64,000 nt of DNA from the NCBI RefSeq assembly GCF_009469615.1, contig NZ_SSXX01000005.1, positions 186,001-250,000 on the forward strand. The letters are read 5' to 3'. The notes under the pieces were generated by a model. It was not told where the DNA came from. It saw nothing but the letters and a program-made list of their open reading frames with translations, and ran no database searches. Shown in pieces: positions 33,801-41,642 of the stretch. Position numbers and translations under genes: made by a program. Source of the stretch: Dechloromonas sp. H13. GTDB lineage: Bacteria > Pseudomonadota > Gammaproteobacteria > Burkholderiales > Rhodocyclaceae. How positions within the stretch are numbered: the first letter of the stretch is position 1; the number at the start of each line of letters is the position of its first letter.

Positions 33801-34713
33801 AGGCCAGGTTGTCGAGCGCGGTGCCCCACAGGACGGCCTTCTTGCCGCCGGCGTTCATGGCGATGTTGCCGCCGATGCACGAGGCCGAGGCCGACGTCGG
33901 GTCGACGGCGAAGACGCGCCCGGCGGCCGCAGCCGCTTCGGAAACTCGCTCGGTGACGACGCCGGCGCCGGTGCGGATGGTCGCGTAGGGCGTTTCGTGG
34001 CCGGCCAGCACCAGTTCCTCGACCGCGCCGATGTCGATCAGCTTCTCGGTGTTGATCACCGCCGAGTACGGCGTCAGCGGCACGGCGCCGCCGGTGTAGC
34101 CGGTACCGCCGCCGCGCGGGATGATGGTCAGTCCGGCCTCGATGCAGCCGCGCACGAGGGGGCCGATTTCCTCCTCGGTGTCCGGATAGAGGACGACGAA
34201 GGGGTACTCGACGCGCCAGTCGGTGGCGTCGGTGACGTGCGAGACGCGGGCGAGGCCGTCGAAGGCGATGTTGTCCTTGCGCGTGTGCTTGCCGAGAATG
34301 CGCAGGGTCTTGCGGCGCAGGTCGTAGGTTTCGGAAAAGCGTTTGGCGAAGCGGTCGACCGCGCCACGCGCCGCCTCGACCAGGCGCCTGACCTTGGCCG
34401 AGCGCTCGGGGTCCTCGCTTTCGGTCGCCGTGCGGCGCTTCTCGACTTCGGCCAGGCGGTGGCGCAGGGCGTTGACCAGCGCGTTCCGCCGTTCCTGGTT
34501 GTCGAGCAGGTCGTCCTCGAGATAGGGGTTGCGCTGCACGACCCAGATATCGCCCAGGACCTCGTAGAGCATGCGCGCCGAGCGGCCGGTGACGCGCTCG
34601 CTGCGCAGTTCGTCGAGCACTGCCCAGTTGTCGGCGCCGAGCAGGCGGATGACGATCTCGCGATCGGAGAACGAGGTGTAGTTGTAGGGGATTTCGCGCA
34701 GGCGGGCAGTCAT
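30838..34713 (-). CDS. Large FAD-linked oxidase / Fe-S oxidoreductase fusion (DUF3683 family)
   Basis: This 1291-residue cytoplasmic protein joins several redox modules. Residues 1 to about 150 are the DUF3683-type N-terminal region. A vanillyl-alcohol-oxidase/GlcD-type FAD domain follows, with [16 protein letters not shown] near residue 200. Two ferredoxin 4Fe-4S clusters come next ([11 protein letters not shown] near 824 and [12 protein letters not shown] near 888). Two CCG cysteine-rich domains close the protein (CCGYPQ near 1070, [10 protein letters not shown] near 1190), as in LldE/GlpC/HdrB. It thus resembles GlcD, GlcE/F and LldE fused in one chain. A 2-hydroxyacid such as D-lactate is a likely substrate but is not shown. 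No partner genes are adjacent. Confidence 0.85.
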   Translation of the reverse strand: MTARLREIPYNYTSFSDREIVIRLLGADNWAVLDELRSERVTGRSARMLYEVLGDIWVVQRNPYLEDDLLDNQERRNALVNALRHRLAEVEKRRTATESEDPERSAKVRRLVEAARGAVDRFAKRFSETYDLRRKTLRILGKHTRKDNIAFDGLARVSHVTDATDWRVEYPFVVLYPDTEEEIGPLVRGCIEAGLTIIPRGGGTGYTGGAVPLTPYSAVINTEKLIDIGAVEELVLAGHETPYATIRTGAGVVTERVSEAAAAAGRVFAVDPTSASASCIGGNIAMNAGGKKAVLWGTALDNLAWWKMVDPDGNWLEIERVNHNYGKIHEQENVEFRLKRFDPSGNKLLKEEVLTMPGAACRKIGLGKDVTDKFLGGVPGVQKEGTDGIIVAARWVLHKMPPVTRTVCLEFFGQVREAVPAIVEITDYFKPGGAGHAAGVQLAGLEHMDERYVKAVGYATKAKRHGRPKMVLIGDLVGHDEKAVMTAASEVVRMCNRRAAEGFIAVDAETRKKFWLDRSRTAAISRHTNAFKVNEDVVIPLPRMGDYCDGIERINIELSTRNKLALCDALSEFLRGDLPLHRGDTTLDTDVLIGDRRQAALAYVEAVRLRWEWLLENLDLPLAEAETRFASYGVVAGELTNKAANPTLFHRLQDYSVRTSWKQELHARLSKIFDGGVYRPIIERIEAIHKEVLRGRVFVALHMHAGDGNVHTNIPVNSDNYEMLQTAHQAVERIMHLARSLDGVISGEHGIGITKLEFLTEDEIGPFRAYKQKVDPEGRFNKGKLMPGGDMGNAYTPSFSLLGTESLIMEQSEIGKISDMVKDCLRCGKCKPVCSTHVPRANLLYSPRNKILGTSLLVEAFLYEEQTRRGISLKHFDEFNDVADHCTVCHRCVKPCPVDIDFGDVSVAMRNFLRKQGKKRTSPGTLAAMTYLNLKDPATIKLMRGVMMDFGFKAQRLAHKAAKAIGLVQESRAHPPATLGAPSVKTQVIHFLNRPMPGNLPKRTSRALLDIEDDKVIPVIRNPQKTTEDSDAVFYFPGCGSERLFSQVGLATQAMLYEIGATTVLPPGYLCCGYPQTASGDEDKGVKITTDNRVLFHRVANTLNYLDIKTVIVSCGTCMDQLQKYQFEKIFPGCRLLDIHEYLMEKGVKLEGVSGTRYMYHDPCHTPMKAYAPLAVTKSLMGQDVPLSDRCCGDAGSFAYSRADIATQVKFRKQQEIEKGAEKLRGDGFAGDVKILTSCPACLQGLSRYDDDAGTTADYIVVEMARHLLGENWAAQYVNRANHGGIERVLL

Positions 34714-34804
34714 GGAAGCGGCCGGAAGTCCGTCAAAAGGTGGATTTTAGCGTATTGCAGCGCAACACGCGGGTTCAGGTAGACCGCCGGCCGCCGGCGA
34801 GGTT

Positions 34805-35230
34805 TCACATGCTTGCCGCGGCCTGCGCCACCAGCCAGTAACGCGCCAACTTGCCGATCGCCATGAAGGCACAGCACGGCAGCCAGTGCAGGCGCAGCCA
34901 GCCGGCGGCGACGCACAGCGCGTCGCCAAGCAGCGGCGCCCAGGCGAGCAGCAGGATCGGGCTGCCCCAGCGTTCGACCTTGTCCTTGTGCGGAATGCGC
35001 TCCAGGCGCTGCCATTTCGGGAGAACGCGCCCGCACCACCACGAGGTCATGCCGCCGGCTGTGTTGCCGAGGGTCGCCAGCGCCAGCGCCGCCTGCTGTT
35101 CTCCGGGATGCAGTTGCAGGAAACCCCACAGCAAGGCCTCGGAACCGCCGGGCAGGATCGTCGCCGAGAGGAAACTGGCCGCCAAAAGCCCCCACAACCC
35201 GCTTTCTGCCGTGACGTTTAGCCACTCCAC
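34805..35230 (-). CDS. YqaA/DedA-like small membrane protein
   Basis: The protein is about 141 residues with three to four hydrophobic segments (GLWGLLAASFLSATILPGGSEALLWG, AALALATLGNTAGGMTSWWCGR, PILLLAWAPLLGDALCVAAGWLRL), matching the YqaA branch of the SNARE-associated/DedA family. Family members are inner-membrane proteins that may scramble or transport lipids; function here is unknown. The frame is open to ATG 35269, which would overlap the divergent ilvA start exactly. GTG 35230, with AGGGGG upstream, leaves room for promoters and is preferred. Confidence 0.75.
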   Translation of the reverse strand: MEWLNVTAESGLWGLLAASFLSATILPGGSEALLWGFLQLHPGEQQAALALATLGNTAGGMTSWWCGRVLPKWQRLERIPHKDKVERWGSPILLLAWAPLLGDALCVAAGWLRLHWLPCCAFMAIGKLARYWLVAQAAASM

Positions 35231-35268
35231 CCGTAGAATCCCCCTTTTGCCATAATGAGTTGCGCGCA

Positions 35269-36801
35269 ATGCACCCGGATTATCTCGAAAAAGTTCTCAA
35301 CGCACAGGTCTACGACGTGGCGATCGAAACGCCGCTCGACCTGGCCGGCAACCTTTCCGCCCGGGTCGGCAACAAGATCAGCCTGAAGCGCGAGGACATG
35401 CAGCCGGTGTTCTCCTTCAAGTTGCGCGGCGCCTACAACAAGATCGCCAGCCTCTCTGCCGAAAAGCTGAAGCGCGGCGTCATCTGCGCCTCGGCCGGCA
35501 ACCATGCGCAGGGCGTCGCGTTGTCGGCGGCCAAGGTCGGCTGCCGGGCGGTCATCGTCATGCCGACCTCGACGCCGGGCATCAAGATCGAGGCGGTCAG
35601 GCGGCGCGGCGGCGAAGTGGTGCTGCATGGCGATTCCTTCGACGAGGCCTACGCCCATGCGCTCGAGCTGGAAAAGTCCGAGAAGCTGACCTTCGTCCAT
35701 CCCTTCGACGATCCCGAGGTGATCGCCGGCCAGGGGACGGTGGCCATGGAAATCCTGCGCCAGCACTCGCGCCACAACGGCCCGATCACCGCCGTCTTCT
35801 GCGCCATCGGTGGCGGCGGGCTGGCCGCCGGGGTGGCGGCCTACATCAAGCGCCTGCGCCCGGAAATCAAGGTCATCGGCGTCGAAACCTTCGATGCCGA
35901 CGCGATGAAGCAATCCATCGCCAAGGGCCATCGCGTGCGTCTCGACCAGGTCGGCCTGTTCGCCGACGGCACTGCCGTCAAGCTGGTCGGCGAGGAAACC
36001 TTCCGCCTGTGCAAGGAGTATCTCGACGAAGTGATCCTGGTCGACACCGACGCCATCTGCGCGGCGATCAAGGATGTTTTCGAGGACACCCGCTCGATTC
36101 TCGAGCCGGCCGGTGCGCTGGCTGTCGCCGGCGCCAAGGAATACGCCCGCCAGCACCGGCTGAAGGACAAGAACCTGATCGCCGTGACCTCCGGTGCCAA
36201 CATGAATTTCGACCGCCTGCGCTTCGTCGCCGAGCGCGCCGAATTCGGCGAGCAGCGCGAGGCGGTGTTCGCCGTCACGCTGCCGGAAAAGCCGGGCGCC
36301 TACAAGAAGTTCCTGTCGCTGATCGGCAAGCGCAACGTCACCGAATTCAACTACCGCTACCACACGGCCGCCGAGGCGCACGTTTTCGTCGGCGTCCAGG
36401 TCGTCGACCGCAAGGAATCGTTGAAGCTGGTCGACAGCCTGCAGAAGCACGGCTACCCGACGCTCGACCTGACCGACGACGAGATGGCCAAGAACCACGT
36501 CCGCCACATGGTCGGCGGCCACGCGCCGCAGGTCTGCAACAACGGCATGAGCGAACTGCTTTACCGCTTCGAGTTCCCCGAGCGGCCGGGCGCGCTGATG
36601 AATTTCCTGACCCAGATGAGCGCCGGCTGGAACATCAGCCTCTTCCACTACCGCAACCATGGCGCCGACTATGGCCGGGTGCTGGTCGGCATGCAGGTGC
36701 CGCCAGGCGAGATGAGCGAATTCAAGGTCTTCCTGAAGAACCTCGGCTACGCCCATTGGGACGAAAGCCGGAATCCGGCCTACAAGTTGTTCCTCGGTTA
36801 A
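35269..36801 (+). CDS. ilvA: Threonine ammonia-lyase, biosynthetic
   Basis: This PLP enzyme converts threonine to 2-oxobutanoate, the first committed step to isoleucine. The 510-residue product has the PLP lysine K51 in SFKLRGAYNK, the glycine loop AIGGGGLAAG and SGANMNFDRLRFVAERAE before the regulatory part. The two C-terminal ACT-like domains (about 320-410 and 415-505) indicate the isoleucine-inhibited form. The frame extends to a TTG at 35260, but ATG 35269 fits the family start; neither has a clear ribosome binding site. Confidence 0.95.
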   Translation: MHPDYLEKVLNAQVYDVAIETPLDLAGNLSARVGNKISLKREDMQPVFSFKLRGAYNKIASLSAEKLKRGVICASAGNHAQGVALSAAKVGCRAVIVMPTSTPGIKIEAVRRRGGEVVLHGDSFDEAYAHALELEKSEKLTFVHPFDDPEVIAGQGTVAMEILRQHSRHNGPITAVFCAIGGGGLAAGVAAYIKRLRPEIKVIGVETFDADAMKQSIAKGHRVRLDQVGLFADGTAVKLVGEETFRLCKEYLDEVILVDTDAICAAIKDVFEDTRSILEPAGALAVAGAKEYARQHRLKDKNLIAVTSGANMNFDRLRFVAERAEFGEQREAVFAVTLPEKPGAYKKFLSLIGKRNVTEFNYRYHTAAEAHVFVGVQVVDRKESLKLVDSLQKHGYPTLDLTDDEMAKNHVRHMVGGHAPQVCNNGMSELLYRFEFPERPGALMNFLTQMSAGWNISLFHYRNHGADYGRVLVGMQVPPGEMSEFKVFLKNLGYAHWDESRNPAYKLFLG

Positions 36802-36820
36802 TTCATTTTAATTATATTTT

Positions 36821-36842
36821 TGTGAAAATTCATTCTTTCACA
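36821..36842 (+). promoter_or_regulatory. Dyad in the AT-rich upstream region of the sulfate-binding gene
   Basis: TGTGAAA (36821-36827), an 8-nt spacer and TTTCACA (36836-36842) are exact inverted repeats in a strikingly AT-rich stretch (36800-36850). This is a plausible operator or activator site upstream of the sulfur cluster; CysB would be the obvious candidate, but its site is too degenerate to assign. Confidence 0.45.
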
Positions 36843-36860
36843 GAATAACCAAGCAAACCT

Positions 36861-36902
36861 AGACTCCAGTCATCGCGAATTTATTTCAAATGACTGGAGT
36901 CT
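36861..36902 (+). promoter_or_regulatory. Perfect 13-bp leader hairpin covering the ribosome binding site of the sulfate-binding gene
   Basis: AGACTCCAGTCAT (36861-36873) and ATGACTGGAGTCT (36890-36902) are perfect inverted repeats separated by 16 nt. The GGAG at 36896-36899 is the ribosome binding site for ATG 36906 and lies in the right arm. If the RNA folds, translation start would be masked. Alternatively the DNA dyad is a protein-binding site. Confidence 0.6.
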
Positions 36903-36905
36903 CAC

Positions 36906-37901
36906 ATGCGCAAATTTGCCCTTTTTGCGGCGTTGACCGCAACACTCACGCTCGGCAGCGCGGTCGCCCAGACCTCGCTGCTCAACGTGTCCTACGACCC
37001 AACCCGCGAACTGTACAAGGATTACAACGCGGCTTTCGCCAAGCACTGGCTGGCGAAGACCGGGCAGGCGCTGAATTTTCGCCAGTCGCACGGCGGCTCC
37101 GGCAAGCAGGCGATGTCGGTGCGCGACGGGCTGGAAGCCGACGTCGTGACGCTGGCGCTGGCCTACGACATCGACGCGCTGGTCGAACGCAACCTCATCC
37201 CGGCCGACTGGCAGAAGCGCTTCCCGCACAATTCCTCGCCCTACACCTCGACCATCGTTTTCCTAGTGCGCAAGGGCAATCCCAAGGGGATCAAGGACTG
37301 GGGAGATCTGGCGAAGCCGGGCGTCGGCGTCATCACGCCCAACCCGAAAACCTCGGGCGGCGCGCGCTGGAACTACCTGGCGGCCTGGGCCTGGGCGCTG
37401 AAGCAGCCGGGCGGCAACGAGCAGAAGGCCAAGGAACTGGTGACGGCGATCTTCAGGAACGTGCCGGTCCTCGATTCCGGGGCGCGCGGCTCGACTACCA
37501 CCTTCGTCGAACGCGGCCTCGGCGACGTGCTGATCGCTTGGGAGAACGAGGCGCAGCTGGCCGTGAATGAAATCGGCAAGGACAGGTTCGAGATCGTCGC
37601 GCCCAGCCTGTCGATCCTCGCCGAGCCGCCGGTCGCCGTCGTGGACAAGGTGGTCGAGAAACGCGGCACGCGGCTGACGGCGCAGGCCTATCTCGACTAC
37701 CTGTATTCCGAGGAAGGGCAAACGATCGCCGCGAAGCACTACTACCGGCCGCGCGACCCCAAGGTGGCGGCCAGGTACGTGAACCAATTTCCGAAACTTA
37801 AGCTGGTTACCATCGATGACACCTTCGGCGGCTGGCCAAAGGCGCAGAAAACGCACTTCGCCGATGGCGGGACGTTCGACCAGATTTACCTGAAGAAATA
37901 G
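36906..37901 (+). CDS. sbp: Sulfate ABC transporter periplasmic binding protein
   Basis: This 331-residue protein has signal peptide [22 protein letters not shown] and the sulfate-binding signature features: [27 protein letters not shown] and [20 protein letters not shown]. It delivers sulfate or thiosulfate to a CysTWA permease, which is not encoded nearby. It heads a cluster with an EAL-like gene, cysK and a C-S lyase gene. Its leader has a hairpin masking the ribosome binding site. Confidence 0.93.
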   Translation: MRKFALFAALTATLTLGSAVAQTSLLNVSYDPTRELYKDYNAAFAKHWLAKTGQALNFRQSHGGSGKQAMSVRDGLEADVVTLALAYDIDALVERNLIPADWQKRFPHNSSPYTSTIVFLVRKGNPKGIKDWGDLAKPGVGVITPNPKTSGGARWNYLAAWAWALKQPGGNEQKAKELVTAIFRNVPVLDSGARGSTTTFVERGLGDVLIAWENEAQLAVNEIGKDRFEIVAPSLSILAEPPVAVVDKVVEKRGTRLTAQAYLDYLYSEEGQTIAAKHYYRPRDPKVAARYVNQFPKLKLVTIDDTFGGWPKAQKTHFADGGTFDQIYLKK

Positions 37902-37910
37902 GAAGAAGCC

Positions 37911-38726
37911 ATGCCGCTGACCGATCTCGTCCGTTATTTCAATCTTGCCGATGCTGCCGGCGAGAGCACGCTGTATCTGGAAGGCGAGCGGGCGGCTGCA
38001 TGGCACATGGGCTTGCGGCTGGGCTCGCTGTTCCAGCCGATCGTCGATCTGCAGCGCGAACGCGTCGTCGGCCACCGGGCCTCGCTCAGCGCGCGGCGCG
38101 AGGACGGTACGCCGGTCAGCAGCGAAGCGGCGTACGCCTTGTGTGAAACCGCCGAGGCGGTCATTCATTTCGACCGCCTGTGCCGGACGCTGCACGCCCT
38201 CAATCTGCTCGCCCAACGGCGCCATGTCGGAGGCTATCTGCAATTGGCGGTGCATCCGCGCCACCTGCGGGCGGTCCAGAATCAGCACGGGCTCGTGTAC
38301 GAGGCGATTCTCAAGCGCTGCGGGCTAGGCCCCACGGACATCGTGCTGGAAATTGACACCGGCCAGGGGAGCCTGGACGCCCGTCTGGGCGAGGCGGTGA
38401 ACAGCTACCGCCAGCGTGGTTACCGGCTGGCACTGGGCGTCCCGCTGGAGGACGCAGCACCGGCCGCGCTGCTGGCGCTGAAACCGGACATCGTGAAATT
38501 GCGCCTGGGGGAAGAAGGGGAGTTGCCGGGCGCCGCGCGCCATGCCGGCGTCGCCGTCGAACTGACCGGCATCGACAGTGGCCAGGATCTTGCACTGGCA
38601 CGCGCCGCCGGTGGCGAATTGGGCCAGGGCGATCTCTTTGGCGAGCCGCAGGCCGATTGCCGCGCCACCCACAGCAGCCAGAGAGTCGCCTACAATTCCC
38701 TATCCCCAACCGGAGCACGGACATGA
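37911..38726 (+). CDS. Degenerate EAL-domain protein, probably not a phosphodiesterase
   Basis: This 271-residue protein keeps the fold markers of the EAL family: FQPIVDL (41-47), LEID (146-149), PDIVKLRL (192-199) and GQGDLFGEP (238-246). The catalytic residues are gone. The EAL motif is RAS (56-58), the Mg-binding Asn of the next strand is replaced in LAVHPRHL, and the DDFG acid pair is GVPL (176-179). It therefore should not hydrolyse cyclic-di-GMP and may be a sensor or protein-binding domain, as in YdiV. It starts 9 bp after sbp and its stop overlaps the cysK start. Confidence 0.8.
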   Translation: MPLTDLVRYFNLADAAGESTLYLEGERAAAWHMGLRLGSLFQPIVDLQRERVVGHRASLSARREDGTPVSSEAAYALCETAEAVIHFDRLCRTLHALNLLAQRRHVGGYLQLAVHPRHLRAVQNQHGLVYEAILKRCGLGPTDIVLEIDTGQGSLDARLGEAVNSYRQRGYRLALGVPLEDAAPAALLALKPDIVKLRLGEEGELPGAARHAGVAVELTGIDSGQDLALARAAGGELGQGDLFGEPQADCRATHSSQRVAYNSLSPTGART

Positions 38727-39655
38727 AAATCGCCAACAACGTCACCGAACTGGTCGGCAACACACCGCTGGTCAGGCTCAACCGCGTCACCGCCGGCTGC
38801 GTCGCCAGCGTCGTCGCCAAACTGGAATTCTTCAACCCCGGCCACAGCGTCAAGGATCGCATCGCTGTCGCCATGCTCGACGCCGCGCAGGCCGCCGGCA
38901 AGATCGGTCCCGATACCGTCGTCCTCGAACCGACGTCGGGCAACACCGGCATCGGGCTGGCCATGGTGTGCGCCGCGCGCGGCATCAAGTGCGCCTTCAC
39001 GATGCCGGAGACCATGAGCCGCGAGCGCAAGCTGCTGCTCAAGGCCTACGGCGCCGAGCTGATCCTGACCCCGGGGCCGGACGGCATGGGCGGCGCCATC
39101 GCCAGGGCCAGGGCGCTGGCCGAGAGCGATTCGAAGTATTTCATCCCGCAGCAGTTCGAAAATCCGGCCAACCCGGCGGTCCACCGCACCACGACGGCCG
39201 AGGAAGTCTGGCGCGACACTGACGGCCAGGTCGACATCTTCGTTTCCGGCGTCGGCACCGGCGGCACGGTGACCGGTGTCGGCGAGGTGCTCAAGGCGCG
39301 CAAACCGGGCGTCCGCATCGTCGCCGTCGAGCCCGACGCCTCGCCGGTGCTGTCCGGCGGCCAGAAGGGGCCGCACCCGATCCAGGGCATCGGCGCCGGC
39401 TTCGTGCCGGCCGTGCTCAACACGGCGATCTACGACGAGGTGATCCGGGTGAAAAACGACGACGCCTTCGCCATCGCCCGCCGCATGGCGACCGAGGAAG
39501 GCCTGCTGGTCGGCATCTCGTCCGGCGCCGCGACCTGGGCCGCGCTCGAACTGGCGAAGCGCCCGGAAAATGCCGGCAAGCTGATCGTCGTCGTCATTCC
39601 GTCGTTCGGCGAGCGCTATCTGTCCACCGCGCTGTATCAGCACCTCGAAGTTTGA
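38723..39655 (+). CDS. cysK: Cysteine synthase (O-acetylserine sulfhydrylase)
   Basis: This PLP enzyme makes cysteine from O-acetylserine and sulfide. The 310-residue product begins with [18 protein letters not shown] and has PLP lysine K44 in [11 protein letters not shown]. The phosphate loop [11 protein letters not shown] and [15 protein letters not shown] are also present. The ATG at 38723 overlaps the stop of the EAL-like gene and follows GGAG. The type-A form is favoured over CysM by the sequence blocks. Confidence 0.93.
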   Translation: MKIANNVTELVGNTPLVRLNRVTAGCVASVVAKLEFFNPGHSVKDRIAVAMLDAAQAAGKIGPDTVVLEPTSGNTGIGLAMVCAARGIKCAFTMPETMSRERKLLLKAYGAELILTPGPDGMGGAIARARALAESDSKYFIPQQFENPANPAVHRTTTAEEVWRDTDGQVDIFVSGVGTGGTVTGVGEVLKARKPGVRIVAVEPDASPVLSGGQKGPHPIQGIGAGFVPAVLNTAIYDEVIRVKNDDAFAIARRMATEEGLLVGISSGAATWAALELAKRPENAGKLIVVVIPSFGERYLSTALYQHLEV

Positions 39656-40782
39656 GCCTGTTCGACGCGCCCCCCGACCGGCGCGACTCCGACTCGATCA
39701 AGTGGGGCAAGTACGCCGGTCGCGACATCCTCCCGCTGTGGGTGGCGGATATGGATTTCGCCGCCCCGCCGGCCGTCGTCGACGCCCTGCAGCGGCGTAT
39801 CGCGCACGGCGTCTTCGGCTACGGCGGGCCGTCGCCGGCGCTCGTGGAGTCAGTGCTCGCTCACCTTGATGACGAATACGGCTGGGCGATCGAGCCCCAA
39901 TGGATCGTCTGGCTGCCGGGTCTGGTCACCGGCCTCAACGTCGCCTGCCGCGCCGTCGACGGCGAGGTGCTGACGGCGACGCCGGTCTATCCGCCCTTCC
40001 TGTCGGCGCCCCGCTTCTCCGGCCGCAAGCTCAACCGCGTCGAGCTGGCCTGCCGCGGCGGCCGCTGGCAGTGGGACAAAAACGCCCTGCAAAACGCGTC
40101 GACCGCAGCGACCCGGCTGTTCCTGCTCTGCCACCCGCACAACCCGGTCGGGCGCTGCTGGAGCACCGACGAGTTGCGCGACCTCGCCGCCTTCGCCGAA
40201 GCGAACGACCTGATCGTCTGTTCCGACGAAATCCACTGCGGCCTGATCCTCGACGCCGACAAGCGCCATATCCCCTTCGCCAGCCTGTCGCCAGAGGCGG
40301 CGAAACGCAGCATCACGCTGATGGCGCCGTCCAAGACCTACAACATCCCCGGCCTCGGCTGCGCCTTCGCGGTGATTCCCGATGCCGCCCTGCGCCGCCG
40401 CTTCCTGCGCGCCATGGACGGCATCGTGCCGCACGTCAATGTGCTCGGCTTCGCCGCCTGCGAAGCCGCCTACCGCGATTGCGGCGACTGGCACCGCGAA
40501 CTGATCGCCTACCTCGCCGGCAACCGCGATCTGGTGGCGGCTGCGGTCGACGCCGAAAATGGGGCAAAAATGAGCCCGGTCGAGGCCACCTACCTGGCCT
40601 GGATCGACGTCCGCGAACTCGGCCTCGCCGATCCGGCGCGCCATTTCGAGGCGCACGGGCTCGGCCTGTCCGACGGCACCGACTTCGGCGCGCCGGGCTG
40701 GATGCGTCTCAACTTCGGCTGCGCCCGCGCGACGCTGGCGCAGGCGCTCGCGCGTTTCGCCGCTGCCTGCCGCGCCGCATGA
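39652..40782 (+). CDS. PatB/MalY-type cystathionine beta-lyase (class I/II aminotransferase fold)
   Basis: This PLP enzyme of 376 residues belongs to the PatB/MalY group of C-S lyases, which release thiols from cystathionine or cysteine conjugates. Markers are [19 protein letters not shown] at the N-terminus, [21 protein letters not shown] and PLP lysine K228 in [12 protein letters not shown]. The start is TTG at 39652, overlapping the cysK stop, so translation is coupled. Its place after cysK suggests a cysteine or methionine role. Confidence 0.88.
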   Translation: MSLFDAPPDRRDSDSIKWGKYAGRDILPLWVADMDFAAPPAVVDALQRRIAHGVFGYGGPSPALVESVLAHLDDEYGWAIEPQWIVWLPGLVTGLNVACRAVDGEVLTATPVYPPFLSAPRFSGRKLNRVELACRGGRWQWDKNALQNASTAATRLFLLCHPHNPVGRCWSTDELRDLAAFAEANDLIVCSDEIHCGLILDADKRHIPFASLSPEAAKRSITLMAPSKTYNIPGLGCAFAVIPDAALRRRFLRAMDGIVPHVNVLGFAACEAAYRDCGDWHRELIAYLAGNRDLVAAAVDAENGAKMSPVEATYLAWIDVRELGLADPARHFEAHGLGLSDGTDFGAPGWMRLNFGCARATLAQALARFAAACRAA

Positions 40783-41066
40783 GTTCCTACACGCTGACGC
40801 TGCTGGCGTTGTTCGCGGCATTGCTCGCGCAATCGCTCGTCACTGCGCTGGCCACCGAACTGTTCCTGCGCAAGGAACAGGGCGCCCTGGCGCGGCGCTC
40901 GTGGATGGCGCTCGCCATCGGCGCGCTGATCTTCGCCCTGCAGAGCGGCTATGCCCTCGAACTGGCGGTCAGCACCGGTCTCCACGACGTGCGCCAGGCG
41001 ATCCTCGCCGCCGTCGCCTCGCTGCTGGTGGCGGCGGCGGTCTACGGACTCAGGCGCCTGGCCTGA
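40779..41066 (+). CDS. Small membrane protein, 95 residues, unknown
   Basis: The protein has three hydrophobic segments (TLTLLALFAALLAQSLVTALATEL, WMALAIGALIFALQSGYALELAV, AILAAVASLLVAAAVYGLRRLA) with short charged loops. The start overlaps the stop of the C-S lyase gene (ATGA), so it is the last member of the sulfur-type operon. Its end overlaps the convergent 5-formyl-THF cyclo-ligase gene by 17 bp. No family recognised. Confidence 0.65.
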   Translation: MSSYTLTLLALFAALLAQSLVTALATELFLRKEQGALARRSWMALAIGALIFALQSGYALELAVSTGLHDVRQAILAAVASLLVAAAVYGLRRLA

Positions 41067-41628
41067 AGGCGCCGCGTTCGGTGACGATCCAGTCCAGCCG
41101 CTGGTCGTGCGCCGCCGGCCGGATGCTGTCCACCCGGTTGACCTCGAAGCCGACGCCGACCGCCAGCGGACGCGGGAGGAGGGCGGCCAGCGTGCGGTCG
41201 AAATAGCCGCCGCCGTAGCCGAGGCGGTAGCCCGCCGGGTCGAAGCCGTTGAGCGGCAGCAGGATCAGGTCGGGGACCAGCCATTCGCCGCCGGTCGGCG
41301 TCGGGATGCCGTAGCGATCGGGGGCGAGGACGGTTTCCGGGGTCCACGCGCGAAAGGCGAGCGGCGCGTCTTCGGCGACGACGACCGGCAGCGCCGCGCG
41401 CACGCCGTACGCCGCCCAGGCCGTCAGCAGGGCGCGCACGTCCGGCTCGTGCTTGATCGGCCAGCAGAAGGCCGCCACCACCGGCCGCGGCAGGGCGTCC
41501 AGCGCATGGCCGACGATGTGCGCCGACAGCGTGGCGTGCTCGGCATCCGCCAGCGCGGCGCGGCGGGCCACCATCTCCCGCCGCAGCCCGCGCCGCCAGG
41601 CCGTGGTATCCTCGGAGCGCTTTTCCAT
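41050..41628 (-). CDS. 5-formyltetrahydrofolate cyclo-ligase
   Basis: The enzyme uses ATP to turn 5-formyl-THF into 5,10-methenyl-THF. The 192-residue product has the family ATP/folate site LLPLNGFDPAGYRLGYGGGYFDRTLA and N-terminal RRGLRREMVARRAAL. In many proteobacteria this gene (ygfA/fau) follows ssrS; here ssrS is 15 kb away, so the genes are unlinked. It diverges from the lytic transglycosylase gene with only 14 bp between starts. Confidence 0.93.
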   Translation of the reverse strand: MEKRSEDTTAWRRGLRREMVARRAALADAEHATLSAHIVGHALDALPRPVVAAFCWPIKHEPDVRALLTAWAAYGVRAALPVVVAEDAPLAFRAWTPETVLAPDRYGIPTPTGGEWLVPDLILLPLNGFDPAGYRLGYGGGYFDRTLAALLPRPLAVGVGFEVNRVDSIRPAAHDQRLDWIVTERGAFRPGA

Positions 41629-41642
41629 CCGGCAAATCTAGC

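Noticed and set aside
31219..34782. Plus-strand 1187-residue open frame
   Set aside because: It is the antisense shadow of the FAD/Fe-S oxidoreductase gene, kept open by high GC at third codon positions; no domain is recognisable and it is rich in Ala, Arg and Gly.
36821..36842. Crp-type binding site TGTGA-N6-TCACA
   Set aside because: The half sites TGTGA and TCACA are present, but the spacer is 12 nt instead of 6, so a canonical Crp site does not fit.
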